Source: Salisapilia sapeloensis
Taxonomy: Eukaryota; Oomycota; Peronosporomycetes; Peronosporales; Salisapiliaceae
Assembly: GCA_023334545.1 (NCBI GenBank)
Contig: JAADVB010000064.1
Span: 1-64,000 of the forward strand
Length of the DNA stretch: 64,000 nt
Reading direction: 5' to 3'
The position numbers and the translations under genes are program-made. Position 1 is the stretch's first letter, and each line of letters opens with the position of its first letter. Below, piece after piece: positions 1 to 9,418 of the stretch. The notes beneath the pieces are model-generated. The model ran no database searches. It was not told the DNA's origin and saw only the letters and a list, made by a program, of their open reading frames with translations.

Positions 1-601
1 CTGGAGAGGCACCGAATGCGAGTGCGTGATAGGAAGGGTCGACAACGGACACATCACGCCAGTCCGTTGGAAGGGAGTGTAATATAGAACACACTTGATC
101 CACATCCAATCTCTTCTTCTTCTGGATGGACTTCGTAAGCCAGTTGATGTTAGGCTGATGCCGTAAGAGCCACGGCATCCCAAGAATAACATCGAACTTC
201 TCGTCAAGCTCAACGACGAGAAATTCATCTTTACCGACAAAGTCATCAAACCGATACTTCAGCTTGACTTCTCGCCGCGGGAGTCTCCGCGGCTTCCCGT
301 CCGCCATTCGGACGATGACCTCAGTCGGTCCTTCCTTCACAACAGTTCCTGGGGGCAAGAGCTGGAGACTCTGGGAGCGAACGAAATTGTTCGTCGCACC
401 AGAGTCAATTAGCGCGCGGAGTTTCCGCGCGCCGCCTGCAACGTGGAGATCGATGATTATCAGTCGATCGTCTCCACGGGCGGTGGTGGCTTGTAATCGC
501 ACCTCGTGCGGTTGTGGGCCAGGAGAGCGAGGTGCCACATTCCTCCACTCTCTTCGCTGACCAGTAGTGGGCCCGGCGACTACTGGTCGTCCCCATTTGG
601 G
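1..601 (-). CDS. pol: Retrotransposon Pol, protease domain (partial, -1 frame relative to gag)
   Basis: This frame is open without a stop from the slippery site at 595-601 to the window edge. It contains a retropepsin core: LIDSGATNNFV, with the catalytic DSG at about 390-400, followed by the flap region and later VILGMPWL, the conserved second hydrophobic-hydrophobic-G motif of gypsy proteases. The frame has no start codon of its own, so it is presumably made by -1 frameshifting from gag. It is truncated by the window. After the protease comes a linker with WLTKSIQKKKR. Confidence 0.82.
559..601 (-). promoter_or_regulatory. -1 programmed ribosomal frameshift signal (slippery heptamer plus hairpin)
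   Basis: In the gag frame the minus strand reads gaC CCA AAT (595-601), a perfect X XXY YYZ heptamer. Six bases later (GGGGAC) comes a 10-bp perfect stem, GACCAGTAGT (579-588) with ACTACTGGTC (559-568), and a 10-nt loop. The pol frame is exactly -1 to gag from this point, and the gag stop TAG (580-582) lies inside the stem. Heptamer type, spacer length and stem all fit the canonical -1 design. Function is inferred. Confidence 0.8.
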
Positions 602-1509
602 TCCGACGCAGTCTCGTCTCCGCCTACCGTATTGACAGAGACTGGCGCAGGGGCTCGACAATCCTTGGCATGGTGGCCTGGCTTCTGGCATCGGTGACAG
701 GTGACAGGTTTCCTGCGTTGGGAGCTCCCAACGCGTTGCTGCGGACGTTGTTCTGCAGCCATCGCGTCAACCTGCATCGGTTCAGGACCGGTGCCAAATT
801 GAGTATTTCCGAACCAATTCGGAGTTTGGCCACTATGAGCTTGGCGCTGTGCGTACTCTTCGCGCAACGCCAGCTTGATTGCGTCCTCAAGTGTCGGAGG
901 GCGCTGCCGGAAACATTCCACCTTGACCGGACCATCCTTCAAACCCTGGAGGAAGACGACAACCTGAGTCGTCTCGTCCAAGGGAGCAGTACGCAAGCAT
1001 GATACCATGTAACGAGCCTTCTGACAGAAGTCGTTCAGGTTCATCTTGCCCTGCTTGATCTTGAGGTAGTCAGAACGAATCCTCATTTCGTTCTCAGGGG
1101 GATCGAAGGTGGTTTCCAACTCCGCCTTTAGATCATGCGGAGTCGGGAAACAATCCGGCTCGGAGAGACGACGTCCAAAGGCCCAGTTCTTCGCCTGGCC
1201 TTTCAGACACGACATCATGAACATGACCTGCATCGCAGGCTCAGTGATTTGACGCGCATTGATCGCCGTCTCCACCTCCACAAACCAACGCTGGAGGGGC
1301 ATACCCCCTTCACCTCCGTAAGGGGAGACCTCCAGCTTGATCGGGGTGCTTCTCGCAGCCGTCATTGACGGCTGCCTCCTCGCGGCGGTAACCTCGCCGT
1401 CAAGCCATCTAAGAGCCGTCGCGTGGTGATCCGCTTCAGACCCATTCTGAAGGATCAGACGACTGCCTCTTCTCCGGTGCGCTCGGCCATCCTGCCGAGC
1501 GCGTTCCAC
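580..1509 (-). CDS. gag: Retrotransposon Gag polyprotein
   Basis: This is the capsid/nucleocapsid protein of the element. The C-terminal third has a CCHC zinc knuckle, C-x2-C-x4-H-x4-C (CHRCQKPGHHAKDC, around bases 655-700), preceded by a retrotransposon-gag-like helical region with the typical LxGxAxxW-like stretch 'LKGQAKNWAF'. The stretch opens without an ATG. The first in-frame ATG is at 1363-1365 (261 aa). An ATG in good context at 1599-1601, just inside the primer binding site, opens a different frame that stops at 1455-1457. Gag therefore most likely began at 1601 and has lost register by one indel near 1460-1510. It ends at TAG 580-582, inside the hairpin of a frameshift signal. Confidence 0.82.
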   Translation of the reverse strand: MERARQDGRAHRRRGSRLILQNGSEADHHATALRWLDGEVTAARRQPSMTAARSTPIKLEVSPYGGEGGMPLQRWFVEVETAINARQITEPAMQVMFMMSCLKGQAKNWAFGRRLSEPDCFPTPHDLKAELETTFDPPENEMRIRSDYLKIKQGKMNLNDFCQKARYMVSCLRTAPLDETTQVVVFLQGLKDGPVKVECFRQRPPTLEDAIKLALREEYAQRQAHSGQTPNWFGNTQFGTGPEPMQVDAMAAEQRPQQRVGSSQRRKPVTCHRCQKPGHHAKDCRAPAPVSVNTVGGDETASDPNGDDQ

Positions 1510-1633
1510 TCGATATCGCTCAGATGGGCATACCTCGCCCGATCTATCGCAACGCCCCCATGCGTCGCACCCGCAGCCACGGTTGCTGCTGGATCCGCCA
1601 TGGTCAGTGAAAGAACTGCAAAGTGCTACCAGG

Positions 1634-1867
1634 TGTTACGGGACTCTTGTCTCCCGTGCTGTGCTTACACGTGCAGTAGGGGAAGCTTGATAAAACTAGA
1701 AGTGAGAATATATTGATACGTTAGACCGATCCTACTTTGCACATCTTCCTAAATCTACCACCAGATGATATCTAGAAAAGATGCAGATCATCTAAGCATG
1801 TACCAACAAAGAACCAAAGTAAAAGTAAAGTAGCGCTAGCCTAAAGTAACGGTAGGGGCCCGTTACA
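1634..1867 (-). repeat. 5' long terminal repeat of the gypsy element
   Basis: On the minus strand the LTR starts TGTAACGGG at 1867 and ends CCCGTAACA at 1634, giving 9-bp perfect inverted termini (TG...CA) and a length of 234 bp. Two bases inside the element, reading from 1631 downward, is TGGTAGCACTTTG. Its first eight bases match the start of an initiator-Met-type primer binding site. The other LTR is beyond the window, so LTR identity (age) and target-site duplication cannot be checked here. Confidence 0.75.
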
Positions 1868-2233
1868 CCGGTCATCCCAGTTTTTTCCATCCAAAATTGC
1901 GATAAAGTGGTGCGATCTTTCCAAAATTTCTGGTTTATGCGCTTACCATTCATGGTCAAGTGCGTACTCGCGTTGTGTCTATGTTTCATTTTTTTGTCGA
2001 AACCTTGCTCCGTCACTCACGTTTTGTCGATAATCATATATATAGTTGTATGATTTACTATACAGTTTCCTATTGTGTGATCCGTCGCATAATAGTGCAA
2101 TTCGATTGGTAGAAAACCTAAAATGTAGCCATTCGGATATAGTGCACGCAGGACAAAATCATCCAAGGTAGGAAATTTAGCCAGAAGGCACAATACAAAG
2201 TTGAACAACTGAACAAGAAAAGCCTCTTGGACA
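1868..2233. other. Intergenic, no gene seen
   Basis: AT-rich spacer between the retrotransposon LTR and the elicitin-like gene. Only short non-coding-looking frames are present. It presumably contains the promoter of the downstream secreted-protein gene, but no clear initiator was recognised. Confidence 0.5.
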
Positions 2234-2602
2234 ATGCGCATCTTTCTCTATTTGTTTACGCTTGCTATAGTTGAAGCCGCCACAGCCACCTCACCAAATA
2301 ACATTAGTTCCACGCTCGGCTGTGCAAAGATGAATGCGTCAATGGCAGAAATTGAAGCTGAGGAAAAGGAACCAGCAGAAACGTGCTACGAAATGTCTGG
2401 GTTTCATATATTTCCGCTTGGGCATGGCTTTCCAACCACCACTCAGCAGAAGTCTCGATTCTGCTACGGGCCAACTTGCACCCCTGTGCTCGAAAGACTC
2501 CAAGAGCGAGAGCTACCACATTGTCTTTTAAATGTTGAAGGCGAAAAGATGACTCCAGCAGCGTATGTGTCTGCACTTTGCAACAGTCCGAGTCTGCATT
2601 AA
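2234..2602 (+). CDS. Elicitin-like small secreted protein
   Basis: 122 aa starting at an ATG, with an N-terminal hydrophobic signal peptide (MRIFLYLFTLAIVEA, cleavage near residue 18-20). The mature part has exactly six cysteines. Two spacings match elicitins: C-x4-C (CYGPTC), then C-x14-C. The stretch before the third cysteine, FPTTTQQ, resembles the elicitin LPTTAQY segment. The last loop (C-x18-C) is shorter than the usual 23 residues, and the first half is acidic and divergent. Elicitins are secreted sterol-binding proteins of oomycetes; here the sterol-carrier role is inferred from family only. There is no GPI-type tail. Single exon, moderately confident because the N-terminal half is atypical. 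Confidence 0.65.
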   Translation: MRIFLYLFTLAIVEAATATSPNNISSTLGCAKMNASMAEIEAEEKEPAETCYEMSGFHIFPLGHGFPTTTQQKSRFCYGPTCTPVLERLQERELPHCLLNVEGEKMTPAAYVSALCNSPSLH

Positions 2603-2823
2603 GCTAAGTAGCAGACCAGTTTAATTTCTAGTCGTCTGAATGAGGAACAAAACGTCAATGGGAATTTTTGTACCAAGCTTTGCATTCCGTTGACTATTCT
2701 TCCAATAGAATTTGCTAACTACACGGACGAGGAAGCGGCCACATACTTCCTTCTGGTCCGCGTCACTCGCTCACTCAATCTCAGACTTCATCCCTCCTCT
2801 ACCCTCCTTGAAACGACGGACAT

Positions 2824-3840
2824 TTAGACTGGTCTAATTCCAGCTGCCTTCCGCAGCTCTTCATACACCAGCAACGAGATCATCGTATGGGGCCCCAATC
2901 GCATCCAGTTCGGCAAAAATCCTTTGACTGCATGCATCATTCGTCAGTCCTTCCATTCAGTATCTAGTAATATACAATTGTACGTACAAAAGCCACGGAT
3001 TCCCTCTTCTTTCAAAGCCTTGACAAAGACCTTGCCCAGCACCTGGGAAGCGTGAAAGTTCTCTGCCGAGGCTGCGGTCTTCGAGCACTCGTGCATAATC
3101 TTGGTCTTCATCACGTCCAAAGGCGACGAAGCAGTTGCAGCAGCCAATCCGGCAATCATGCTCGAGATGGCATGTACTGAAAAGCCTTCTTCGAATCCTG
3201 CGTAGTGCATCAAGATTGCCTTGGAATGGTCATAACTCGGCAGTTGTGCCGCTGTGAGTGCCATCGCCCGCATGGTCGTCGCCGTCGTTCCACGATAGAA
3301 ACCCTTGACCAGACCATCGTGCTGGTAGATGTCTCGAATGGCAAACAAAAACTTGTTGTTGTAGCGTGTTCCTGCTCTATCGCCTTGCATGCGGACTTTG
3401 ACGAGGTCCATCGGGTTGGCCAGCGCACTGCCGACTGCGCCAGACGTTGCTCCAGCCAGGATCTTGATGTAGATTGGAGCCGTGTTCGCACTTGTGTGGT
3501 GGACGCCCAGTTTACCTTCGTACCAGTCCTTGACACTGTCGTACAGACCGAATCGGATACCAGAGTAGAATCCCTCGCGTAAGAGCGAGGCAGTCAGTCC
3601 TTTGCTCACCCCTCGGAAACCCTCCTCTTGCAAAATCGTCTGGAAACCATGTCGAAAGCCAAGGTACCGCGTTCCCTCTGCCTCTGGATGAGCTGCCAAG
3701 GATTGCAACTGCAGACGCACTTTGACGGTATCGAACGGGTGTGTAAAGGTGCATCCGCAGTTATTCGCCAAGCCTCCTAGGACGATCTTAGTGCCGACAT
3801 CCGACGGCAGTAACAAGGCTGAGTTCTGACGCGTTTCCAT
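2824..3840 (-). CDS. Mitochondrial carrier family protein (SLC25, OGC/DIC/UCP-like)
   Basis: Inner-membrane metabolite carrier, 318 aa. Exons: 2988-3840 and 2824-2927, separated by a 60-nt GT-AG intron (2928-2987). The junction restores the third repeat (GFFKGFLPNWMRLGPHT). Three tandem repeats each carry the P-x-D/E-x-x-K/R signature: HPFDTVKVRL, NPMDLVKVRM and SPLDVMKTKI. The 'LANPMDLVKVRMQ' stretch and overall length resemble the oxoglutarate/dicarboxylate/uncoupling subgroup; the substrate cannot be fixed. The start was placed at METRQNS (3840), which directly precedes the first repeat. An upstream in-frame ATG at 4014 would add 58 residues of probable 5' UTR. Divergently arranged with the next gene, 224 bp apart. 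Confidence 0.87.
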
Positions 3841-4064
3841 ACTGAGCGAAGAGAGGGATATTCGAGACTGAAGGAGGAGGAACCGCAGTCGACGGAGTGA
3901 AAGGACTTGAGGCAGGAGATGAAGCGCAAGGCAGGAACAGACGGTGCTCAGCTTCAAGTACCACTGTGTGACGCAGACCGTAGTCAGATCTGAGTTGGAG
4001 GCAAAGGTAGCCATACAGCACCTATATTTATCTTTGTGGGGACGAAGGAAGCAGTCTAAAGCTA

Positions 4065-5153
4065 ATGGAGGACGCAGAGATCGGTGCTGCTACAAGAGTG
4101 CAACGATGGTGGAGACATCAGCAGAAAATGTCGAATCTAACTTGCTTTCGGTGCTTTGCAAAGACTGGTATTAATCAGCTCCACGGTCTTTGTCAGGATT
4201 GCCAGAGCGATCTCGCTTCCAGCAAGACATTCTCCGGAGAGATTCGGTCGCCATTGACAAAATTGCAAAAGCTAGTGCAGATAGAGACAAAGTATCAAGG
4301 GCAGTTGGAGCTGCTGAAGTTGCAGAGTGAAAGTCTGCGTCTCCAGCAGGAGCAGCTCGACATGCAAAAGGAATTGCAACGCAGAGAGGAAAAGTTGGCT
4401 CAGAAACTCTCTAGAGAGCGACAGAGGCAATTTCAGATACGTATGGAAGAGCGTAGGCTAAAGGAAAAAGCTCAGCAATCGCTGGAGACTGCCAAAGAGA
4501 GCAAGGAAGAAGAGGAGAAAGCGAAAGTTAAAGGAGTTTGTAAGCGGCCAAAGTCAAGCAAGTGCGTAGATCGCACAAGGCTGCCGTCTTTAGAGTCCAA
4601 AGTCAGACAAGAGAACCAGTCAACGAAGCTCATGTCGTCTGGAAACGTAGACAATAAAGACCGCATGGTCAAGCAAGAAGCCCAGTCGAAGAAACAGTCA
4701 GCTTGTGAGAAACCGATCGACAAAGACCGCGTACTGAAGCAAATGGCCGGATGCTACGCACAGGACTTGACACCTCTTGTTCGAGGCCAAAAGCCAAAGA
4801 AGCTACCGACAGTTCCCGTCTCCACGCGTCGAAAGAGTATTCAACAAACGCGTAAAAAGCCTACGGGTAAAAGCGACAAGCTGCACCCGATAGCATCTCC
4901 CAACCAGCTTGAAGGAGACAAGAGCACTTTGGTGGCGGAGATCAATCCTGCTGCGTGGATCTACGAGCTAGGCAAGGATGTGCTGCAAGACGACCGCAGT
5001 CCACGTCCGTCCTTGACTTTGCAAGATCTTAATATTCAAACTCCACCAGTGCCGCAGACCACACCACAAGTGTCGTCGGTCCAATGGGAGTACTCGTCCG
5101 AACGCCTATCAAGTCTACTGGAAAAATACAATGTGTCCGTCAATGGGCACTAG
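4065..5153 (+). CDS. IQ-motif, CxxC zinc-knuckle and coiled-coil protein, unknown function
   Basis: 362 aa, single exon. Residues about 7-22 (IGAATRVQRWWRHQQK) look like one IQ calmodulin-binding motif. Residues about 27-46 form C-x2-C-x12-C-x2-C, a possible zinc ribbon. From about 65 to 155 there is a long charged coiled coil rich in Q, E, L, K and R. The rest is basic and low complexity, ending in a short hydrophobic-spaced tail. No enzyme motif is visible. IQ plus coiled coil suggests a cytoskeletal, centrosomal or flagellar scaffold, but that is inference. It converges on glycerol kinase, 142 bp tail to tail. Confidence 0.7.
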   Translation: MEDAEIGAATRVQRWWRHQQKMSNLTCFRCFAKTGINQLHGLCQDCQSDLASSKTFSGEIRSPLTKLQKLVQIETKYQGQLELLKLQSESLRLQQEQLDMQKELQRREEKLAQKLSRERQRQFQIRMEERRLKEKAQQSLETAKESKEEEEKAKVKGVCKRPKSSKCVDRTRLPSLESKVRQENQSTKLMSSGNVDNKDRMVKQEAQSKKQSACEKPIDKDRVLKQMAGCYAQDLTPLVRGQKPKKLPTVPVSTRRKSIQQTRKKPTGKSDKLHPIASPNQLEGDKSTLVAEINPAAWIYELGKDVLQDDRSPRPSLTLQDLNIQTPPVPQTTPQVSSVQWEYSSERLSSLLEKYNVSVNGH

Positions 5154-5295
5154 AGATGCCCAAGAGCAAAGGAACAAGTGTCATAAACTCAAACGTTTCA
5201 TGTTTCATTATGTCAACGATTGCTTGGTACACGAAAAGATAGTCCGACGCAATAGGTGGCTACAACTTGCTTCCTTGTGCAGTCTCACCCTCGGT

Positions 5296-6831
5296 TCACA
5301 TGTGGTTCTTGTCCTCCCAGTCGAGCGTTCGGTGTACAGCCTTCGACCACTGGGAGATGTAGTGGCCTCGCTTCTCTGGGGTCATGTCCGGCTCCCACTT
5401 GACGTCCACCTTCCACTTCTGCTTGAGCTCATCCAGACTCTTCCAGAAGCCAACAGCAAGACCGGCAGCGTAGGCGGCGCCAAGAGCAGTGGTTTCAGCA
5501 ACCTCCGGACGAACTACCGGCACGTTCAGAATGTCCGACTGGAACTGCATCAGCGTGTTGTTCGCAACCATACCACCGTCAACCTTGAGCTGCGTCAGGT
5601 GGACGCCAGAGTCACCCTCCATGGCAGCAACCACTTCCTGCGTCTGGTAGGCAGTGGCTTCGAGCGTAGCACGGCAAATGTGCTCGCGAGTGGCGTAGGC
5701 CGTGAGACCGACGAGGACACCACGAGCGTCGTCACGCCAGTGCGGAGCAAACAGCCCGGAGAAGGCCGGAACGAGGTACACGCCGCCATTGTCCTCGACC
5801 TGCTTGGCCAAAGCCTCGACTTCGGGCGCGTCCTTGATCATCTTCAAGTTGTCACGCAGCCACTGCACAAGCGCGCCGGCGTACGAGATAGATCCTTCCA
5901 GAGCGTAGACAGGGGGCTGGTCACCGAGCTTGTATCCCATGGTCGTGAGCAGACCCTTGGTGGACGGCGTCATCTTTTCACCCGTATTCATGATGAAGAA
6001 GCATCCCGTACCGTACGTGTTCTTGGCCTCACCAGGCGAGAAGCACGTCTGGCCGAAGAGCGCAGCGTGCTGGTCACCGAGGACACCCGAGATGGGTACA
6101 CCTGGCACGACGGAATCGGCGTGACCATTCACGTAGACCTCGGAGGAGGAGCGGATCTCGGGAAGCATCTGCTTCGGGATCTTGAGCGCACTGATGATCT
6201 TGTCGTCCCACTGCAACGTCGCGAGGTCCATAAGGTTGGTTCGGCCGGCGTTTGTGACATCCGTCACGTGGATGCCGCCGTTGATGCCGCCGCTCAAGTT
6301 CCAGATGAGCCAAGTGTCCATGTTGCCGAAGAGCGCCTCGCCCTTCTCGGCCTTTTCACGAAGACCAGGGACGTTTTCCAAGAGCCAAATGATTTTAGAG
6401 GCTGAAAAGTAGGTCGAGATGGGAAGACCCGTGATCTTGCGGAATCGGTCGCCACCAGTGCCAGGGAATCCTTCACCCTCACCGTTCTTCAGTCGGTGGA
6501 CAATGTCCGACGTTCGTCCGTCGTGCCATACGATGGCATTGTAGAGGGGCTTGCCTGTGGTCTTATCCCAAATGAGCGTGGTCTCGCGCTGGTTGGTGAT
6601 ACCGACGGCGGCGAGGTCGCTGACAGAAATGTCCTTCTTCTTCAAGGTTTCCGAGACACACAGGTTGACATTCTTCATGATCTCTTCGGCATCGTGCTCG
6701 GACCAGCCCGGGTGCGGGTAGATCTGTTTGTGCTCGAGTTGGTGCTCCGACACAATCTTGCCGTCGTTGTCGAAGACGATGGAGCGGGAGGACGTCGTGC
6801 CCTGGTCGATTGCAACTACGTACTTGGCCAT
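5296..6831 (-). CDS. glpK: Glycerol kinase
   Basis: 511 aa, single exon. ATP-dependent phosphorylation of glycerol to sn-glycerol 3-phosphate (FGGY family, cytosolic). The N-terminus carries the phosphate-binding DQGTTSSR loop and the GWSEHD segment. Then come the substrate-binding WHDGRT, the [10 protein letters not shown] motif, the YGTGCFF loop, and the C-terminal signature region with DGGMVANN and the ALGAAYAAG motif. Length is normal for the family (about 500-520). The start was set at the ATG at 6829-6831 (context CACCATGG), matching the usual [13 protein letters not shown] beginning; there is no upstream in-frame ATG. The reading frame antisense to it (5131-6405) is a shadow. Confidence 0.96.
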   Translation of the reverse strand: MAKYVVAIDQGTTSSRSIVFDNDGKIVSEHQLEHKQIYPHPGWSEHDAEEIMKNVNLCVSETLKKKDISVSDLAAVGITNQRETTLIWDKTTGKPLYNAIVWHDGRTSDIVHRLKNGEGEGFPGTGGDRFRKITGLPISTYFSASKIIWLLENVPGLREKAEKGEALFGNMDTWLIWNLSGGINGGIHVTDVTNAGRTNLMDLATLQWDDKIISALKIPKQMLPEIRSSSEVYVNGHADSVVPGVPISGVLGDQHAALFGQTCFSPGEAKNTYGTGCFFIMNTGEKMTPSTKGLLTTMGYKLGDQPPVYALEGSISYAGALVQWLRDNLKMIKDAPEVEALAKQVEDNGGVYLVPAFSGLFAPHWRDDARGVLVGLTAYATREHICRATLEATAYQTQEVVAAMEGDSGVHLTQLKVDGGMVANNTLMQFQSDILNVPVVRPEVAETTALGAAYAAGLAVGFWKSLDELKQKWKVDVKWEPDMTPEKRGHYISQWSKAVHRTLDWEDKNHM

Positions 6832-8483
6832 GGTGCGAGGAGAAGACAACGTACTTGTGCTCGGTCGGGTGGATTCGAAAGTGAGCGACCAACAGGGACG
6901 AGTGACTGGACTGACTGGGGCTTTGTATACGCATCCAAAGATCGAGTTGCTGTACAGAAACCTCCCTGGAACAGAACTTCAAGTCAGATTGAGGCGAGAG
7001 ACGAGACCACAGGGGTCGGTCCTCCCACCAAGGAGCACGACTTGAGTTGATCGGTGGATTTAGAGAGCACGGCCGCCTGGACCGAGACGAGTGGCTACAA
7101 AGGGTTCAAGGTTGGGTTTAGCAGAAGCTGGAGATAGAGTACGCACAGACATGCTCCATGCCAAAGTGACTTGTACGATTTACGCGGGCTGTTGCCTCGT
7201 GCCGGACTGCAGTGCAGCACAATCTCGGACATTACAGACGCCGAAATGAATACGTGGGTATATGTGAAGGTTAGTTTCTGCGAAACCACGATGTCAATGC
7301 TATATCCCTCGGGAATGACCATTCCGCGTCAAAATGAACATGATCGTATCTTCTTTAAATGGCCTCGTGGTCGTACTTTTATGTCACCAGCATCAACAGC
7401 TAACGACGTAGGAAGCAAAAGTCTCGGAGCAAAAGACACCTCGCGTTGTCGTGAAAGATAACGTCAGATGGTAGTCGGCCTTCAGAAAAAGCGCGGCTAT
7501 GTTTAACATGCTGGGCTTCAAATGCCCGAGGAAACTCGTATCCTGGTACTGACTGGATTGCGTGAGAACACCATCTTGGTAGAGGTGAAATGTGTGTGGC
7601 CCAGAGAGACTTGCCATGCCGTATTCATTAGTGAATGCTTTCGCCATTACGTCTTGCAAATTCTTTCATCGTCACGCAGCACTTTGGATCAAACCTTCTG
7701 TCATTAATCGACACAGCCACTGCATCGACTCTGGACTGGACGAGCAAAGCAAAAGCAAAAGCAAAAGCAAGAATAACTGCACGGAAGATCAACCTTGATG
7801 GATGACACCAGTATACGGCCCAGTGATGGCACGACACCAAGACCTGAACAGGCTTCCCTCTGGTGGACGAACTGTTCAGCCTGTCTTGACAGTGGCATTG
7901 AAGTTCCGCAGCATGCATCATGTTTTCGACATGCGAAAGAAATCAAGTGACGTCAACCATCACACACCATGCTTTTCGCTGAAAAGCATATAAACTCTCT
8001 CTCTGTCTTGACAGATCAAATTTACAGATCAGGTACAATGTGCACGCACATTCTAATCACCCCAAACTTTTAAATCCCATAGTGAAAGCCTAGGATGTCA
8101 ATCACGATCGTGTATCTTCCTCCACAATCAACACATCCACGTGCAATCAACCCAATCCAGACAACTATCCATGAAAGGATGTAAAAACGCGCTTCATTCG
8201 TTTCGTTTATGCATGTCTGCATCGTTGCCAACTCCGCTTCAACTTCAGTCACCCCTAGAGAGCGTAAGTCACCGTTTCTACAGGACGAAGAGTGTCAATT
8301 TGCTCATCGCTGCAAACGCAAAATTGCTGCAGTTTCATGTACGGTTGCTTCCGCAGATCGCTTGGCACTCTAGGTCCTTGCATCCTACCTATCTAGTATC
8401 CACAAGCAGCAGCATGCATCAAGATTTTCAACCTTTAAAGCACATTGTCATTAAAGTTTACTCATTTAAACTGACGGTCGACT
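6832..8483. other. Intergenic stretch with a GCAAAA microsatellite
   Basis: About 1.65 kb between glycerol kinase and the protease pseudogene. A short imperfect (GCAAAA)n run lies near 7743-7770. Frames of up to about 150 codons occur, but none has a recognisable domain, signal peptide or convincing codon character. No RNA gene was recognised. Confidence 0.4.
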
Positions 8484-9418
8484 TCATGTCGCTTGCAATT
8501 GAAAGCTCCCACGTCTATATTGAATCTGGAAATGCTCGCACGGCCAAAAGAATGAATTGCCAAACGCGTTTATGCGAGTAGAAGGAATTGGTTTCTTTCC
8601 GCACTCGGGCGTTTCCGAGATGATCCCAATGACTGCTTTATTGAGCAGTATCGGCCCACCCGCGTCACTATCGCAAGCTGCATTTTGCCTCTTCCAAGTG
8701 CTCGGTTTCCAAAGCACCGTTTTGGTTCCAGTGCACAAGTGGAAGCTTTCAATGACTCAATAGCCAAATACGCTCTGGCAGTAGGCTTTTGGTCGGATAG
8801 GAAGTTCGGCCACGCGCAACGAGCCCCGCTTTGTCCCCTTCTTACCCGTTTCTTCCCACCCGTATGCGGTGAATGCATATGGGGGATTTGCGTCGCGAGG
8901 TACTGCAACATATCTTCTTCCGAGTGGTGCATAGTTTTGATACCGTAGATCAATAAGCTTTTCAAGCACAAGCACTGCGATGTCGTAGTCGTAGCTCACT
9001 TTTCCTTTTTTTCATATATCTTGTACTCGCGATGCATCTCCCACTGTACAGACCTGACTTGCTTTCCTTCCTTCGTTTCACCAAGATCATTAGACTTGAT
9101 GGACACATATACATAGGGATATTTTCCTCCATCATTCGGTGCGTGCGTGCAGTGCGCAGCGGTGAGAACCTGTCGTCGACTAATGAGCACACCACCGCAA
9201 TGGTTATCTGCATCGGCATTGTCGCGAATGCCTACGATGTATGGAACATCTTTTATGGGGATACGGTCACCGCCGGCAATTCGATTCTCATCATTCACGG
9301 ACAAGTTGACATGAGGTTTAAAGGTGACGGGATCAACTGTAGGTTCTTTCAGCAAAGTAGATACAGAAGAAAGAGTTGTAAAGATGCAGAAGACGATAAG
9401 TAGTGCTTTTCGAGGCAT
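8484..9418 (-). pseudogene. Trypsin-like S1 serine protease homologue, decayed
   Basis: The minus strand encodes a recognisable chymotrypsin-fold protein broken in several ways. The ATG at 9418 is followed by a signal peptide (MPRKALLIVFCIFTTLSSVS) and the activation-site region NRIAGGDRIP. The His motif TAAHC is intact. The frame is then lost at an A7 run (9006-9012) and stops at 8996. The Asp motif YDIAVLVL continues in another frame. A TGA interrupts that frame at 8757-8759. Past it the same frame holds the Ser-region CDSDAGGP, where the catalytic serine position is Ala. One homopolymer indel alone could be a sequencing error, but the internal stop and the Ser-to-Ala change argue for real decay. 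S1-fold proteins without a catalytic triad exist in oomycetes as glucanase inhibitor proteins, which may be the source family. Confidence 0.8.

Larger units (their letters stand above)
1..1867 (-). mobile_element. Ty3/gypsy-type LTR retrotransposon, 5' part
   Basis: The minus strand carries, in order, a 5' LTR, a primer-binding-site-like sequence, gag with a CCHC knuckle, and an aspartic protease frame that runs off the window at base 1. Reverse transcriptase, RNase H, integrase and the 3' LTR would lie outside. The gag and protease frames are open, but the gag N-terminus looks frame-disrupted, so this copy may be inactive. The gag-CCHC-protease order with DSGA retropepsin fits an LTR retrotransposon; assignment to Ty3/gypsy rather than copia rests on gag and protease style and would need the pol order. 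Confidence 0.88.

Noticed and set aside
3841..4014. 58-residue N-terminal extension of the mitochondrial carrier
   Set aside because: The carrier fold begins at METRQNS; the extension would crowd the divergent promoter. A targeting extension is not fully excluded.
5131..6405. 424-codon plus-strand open frame
   Set aside because: It is antisense to glycerol kinase, in which all family motifs are on the minus strand; no recognisable motif in this frame.
8141..8581. 146-codon plus-strand frame
   Set aside because: No ATG at its opening, overlaps the 3' end of the protease pseudogene, and has no motif.
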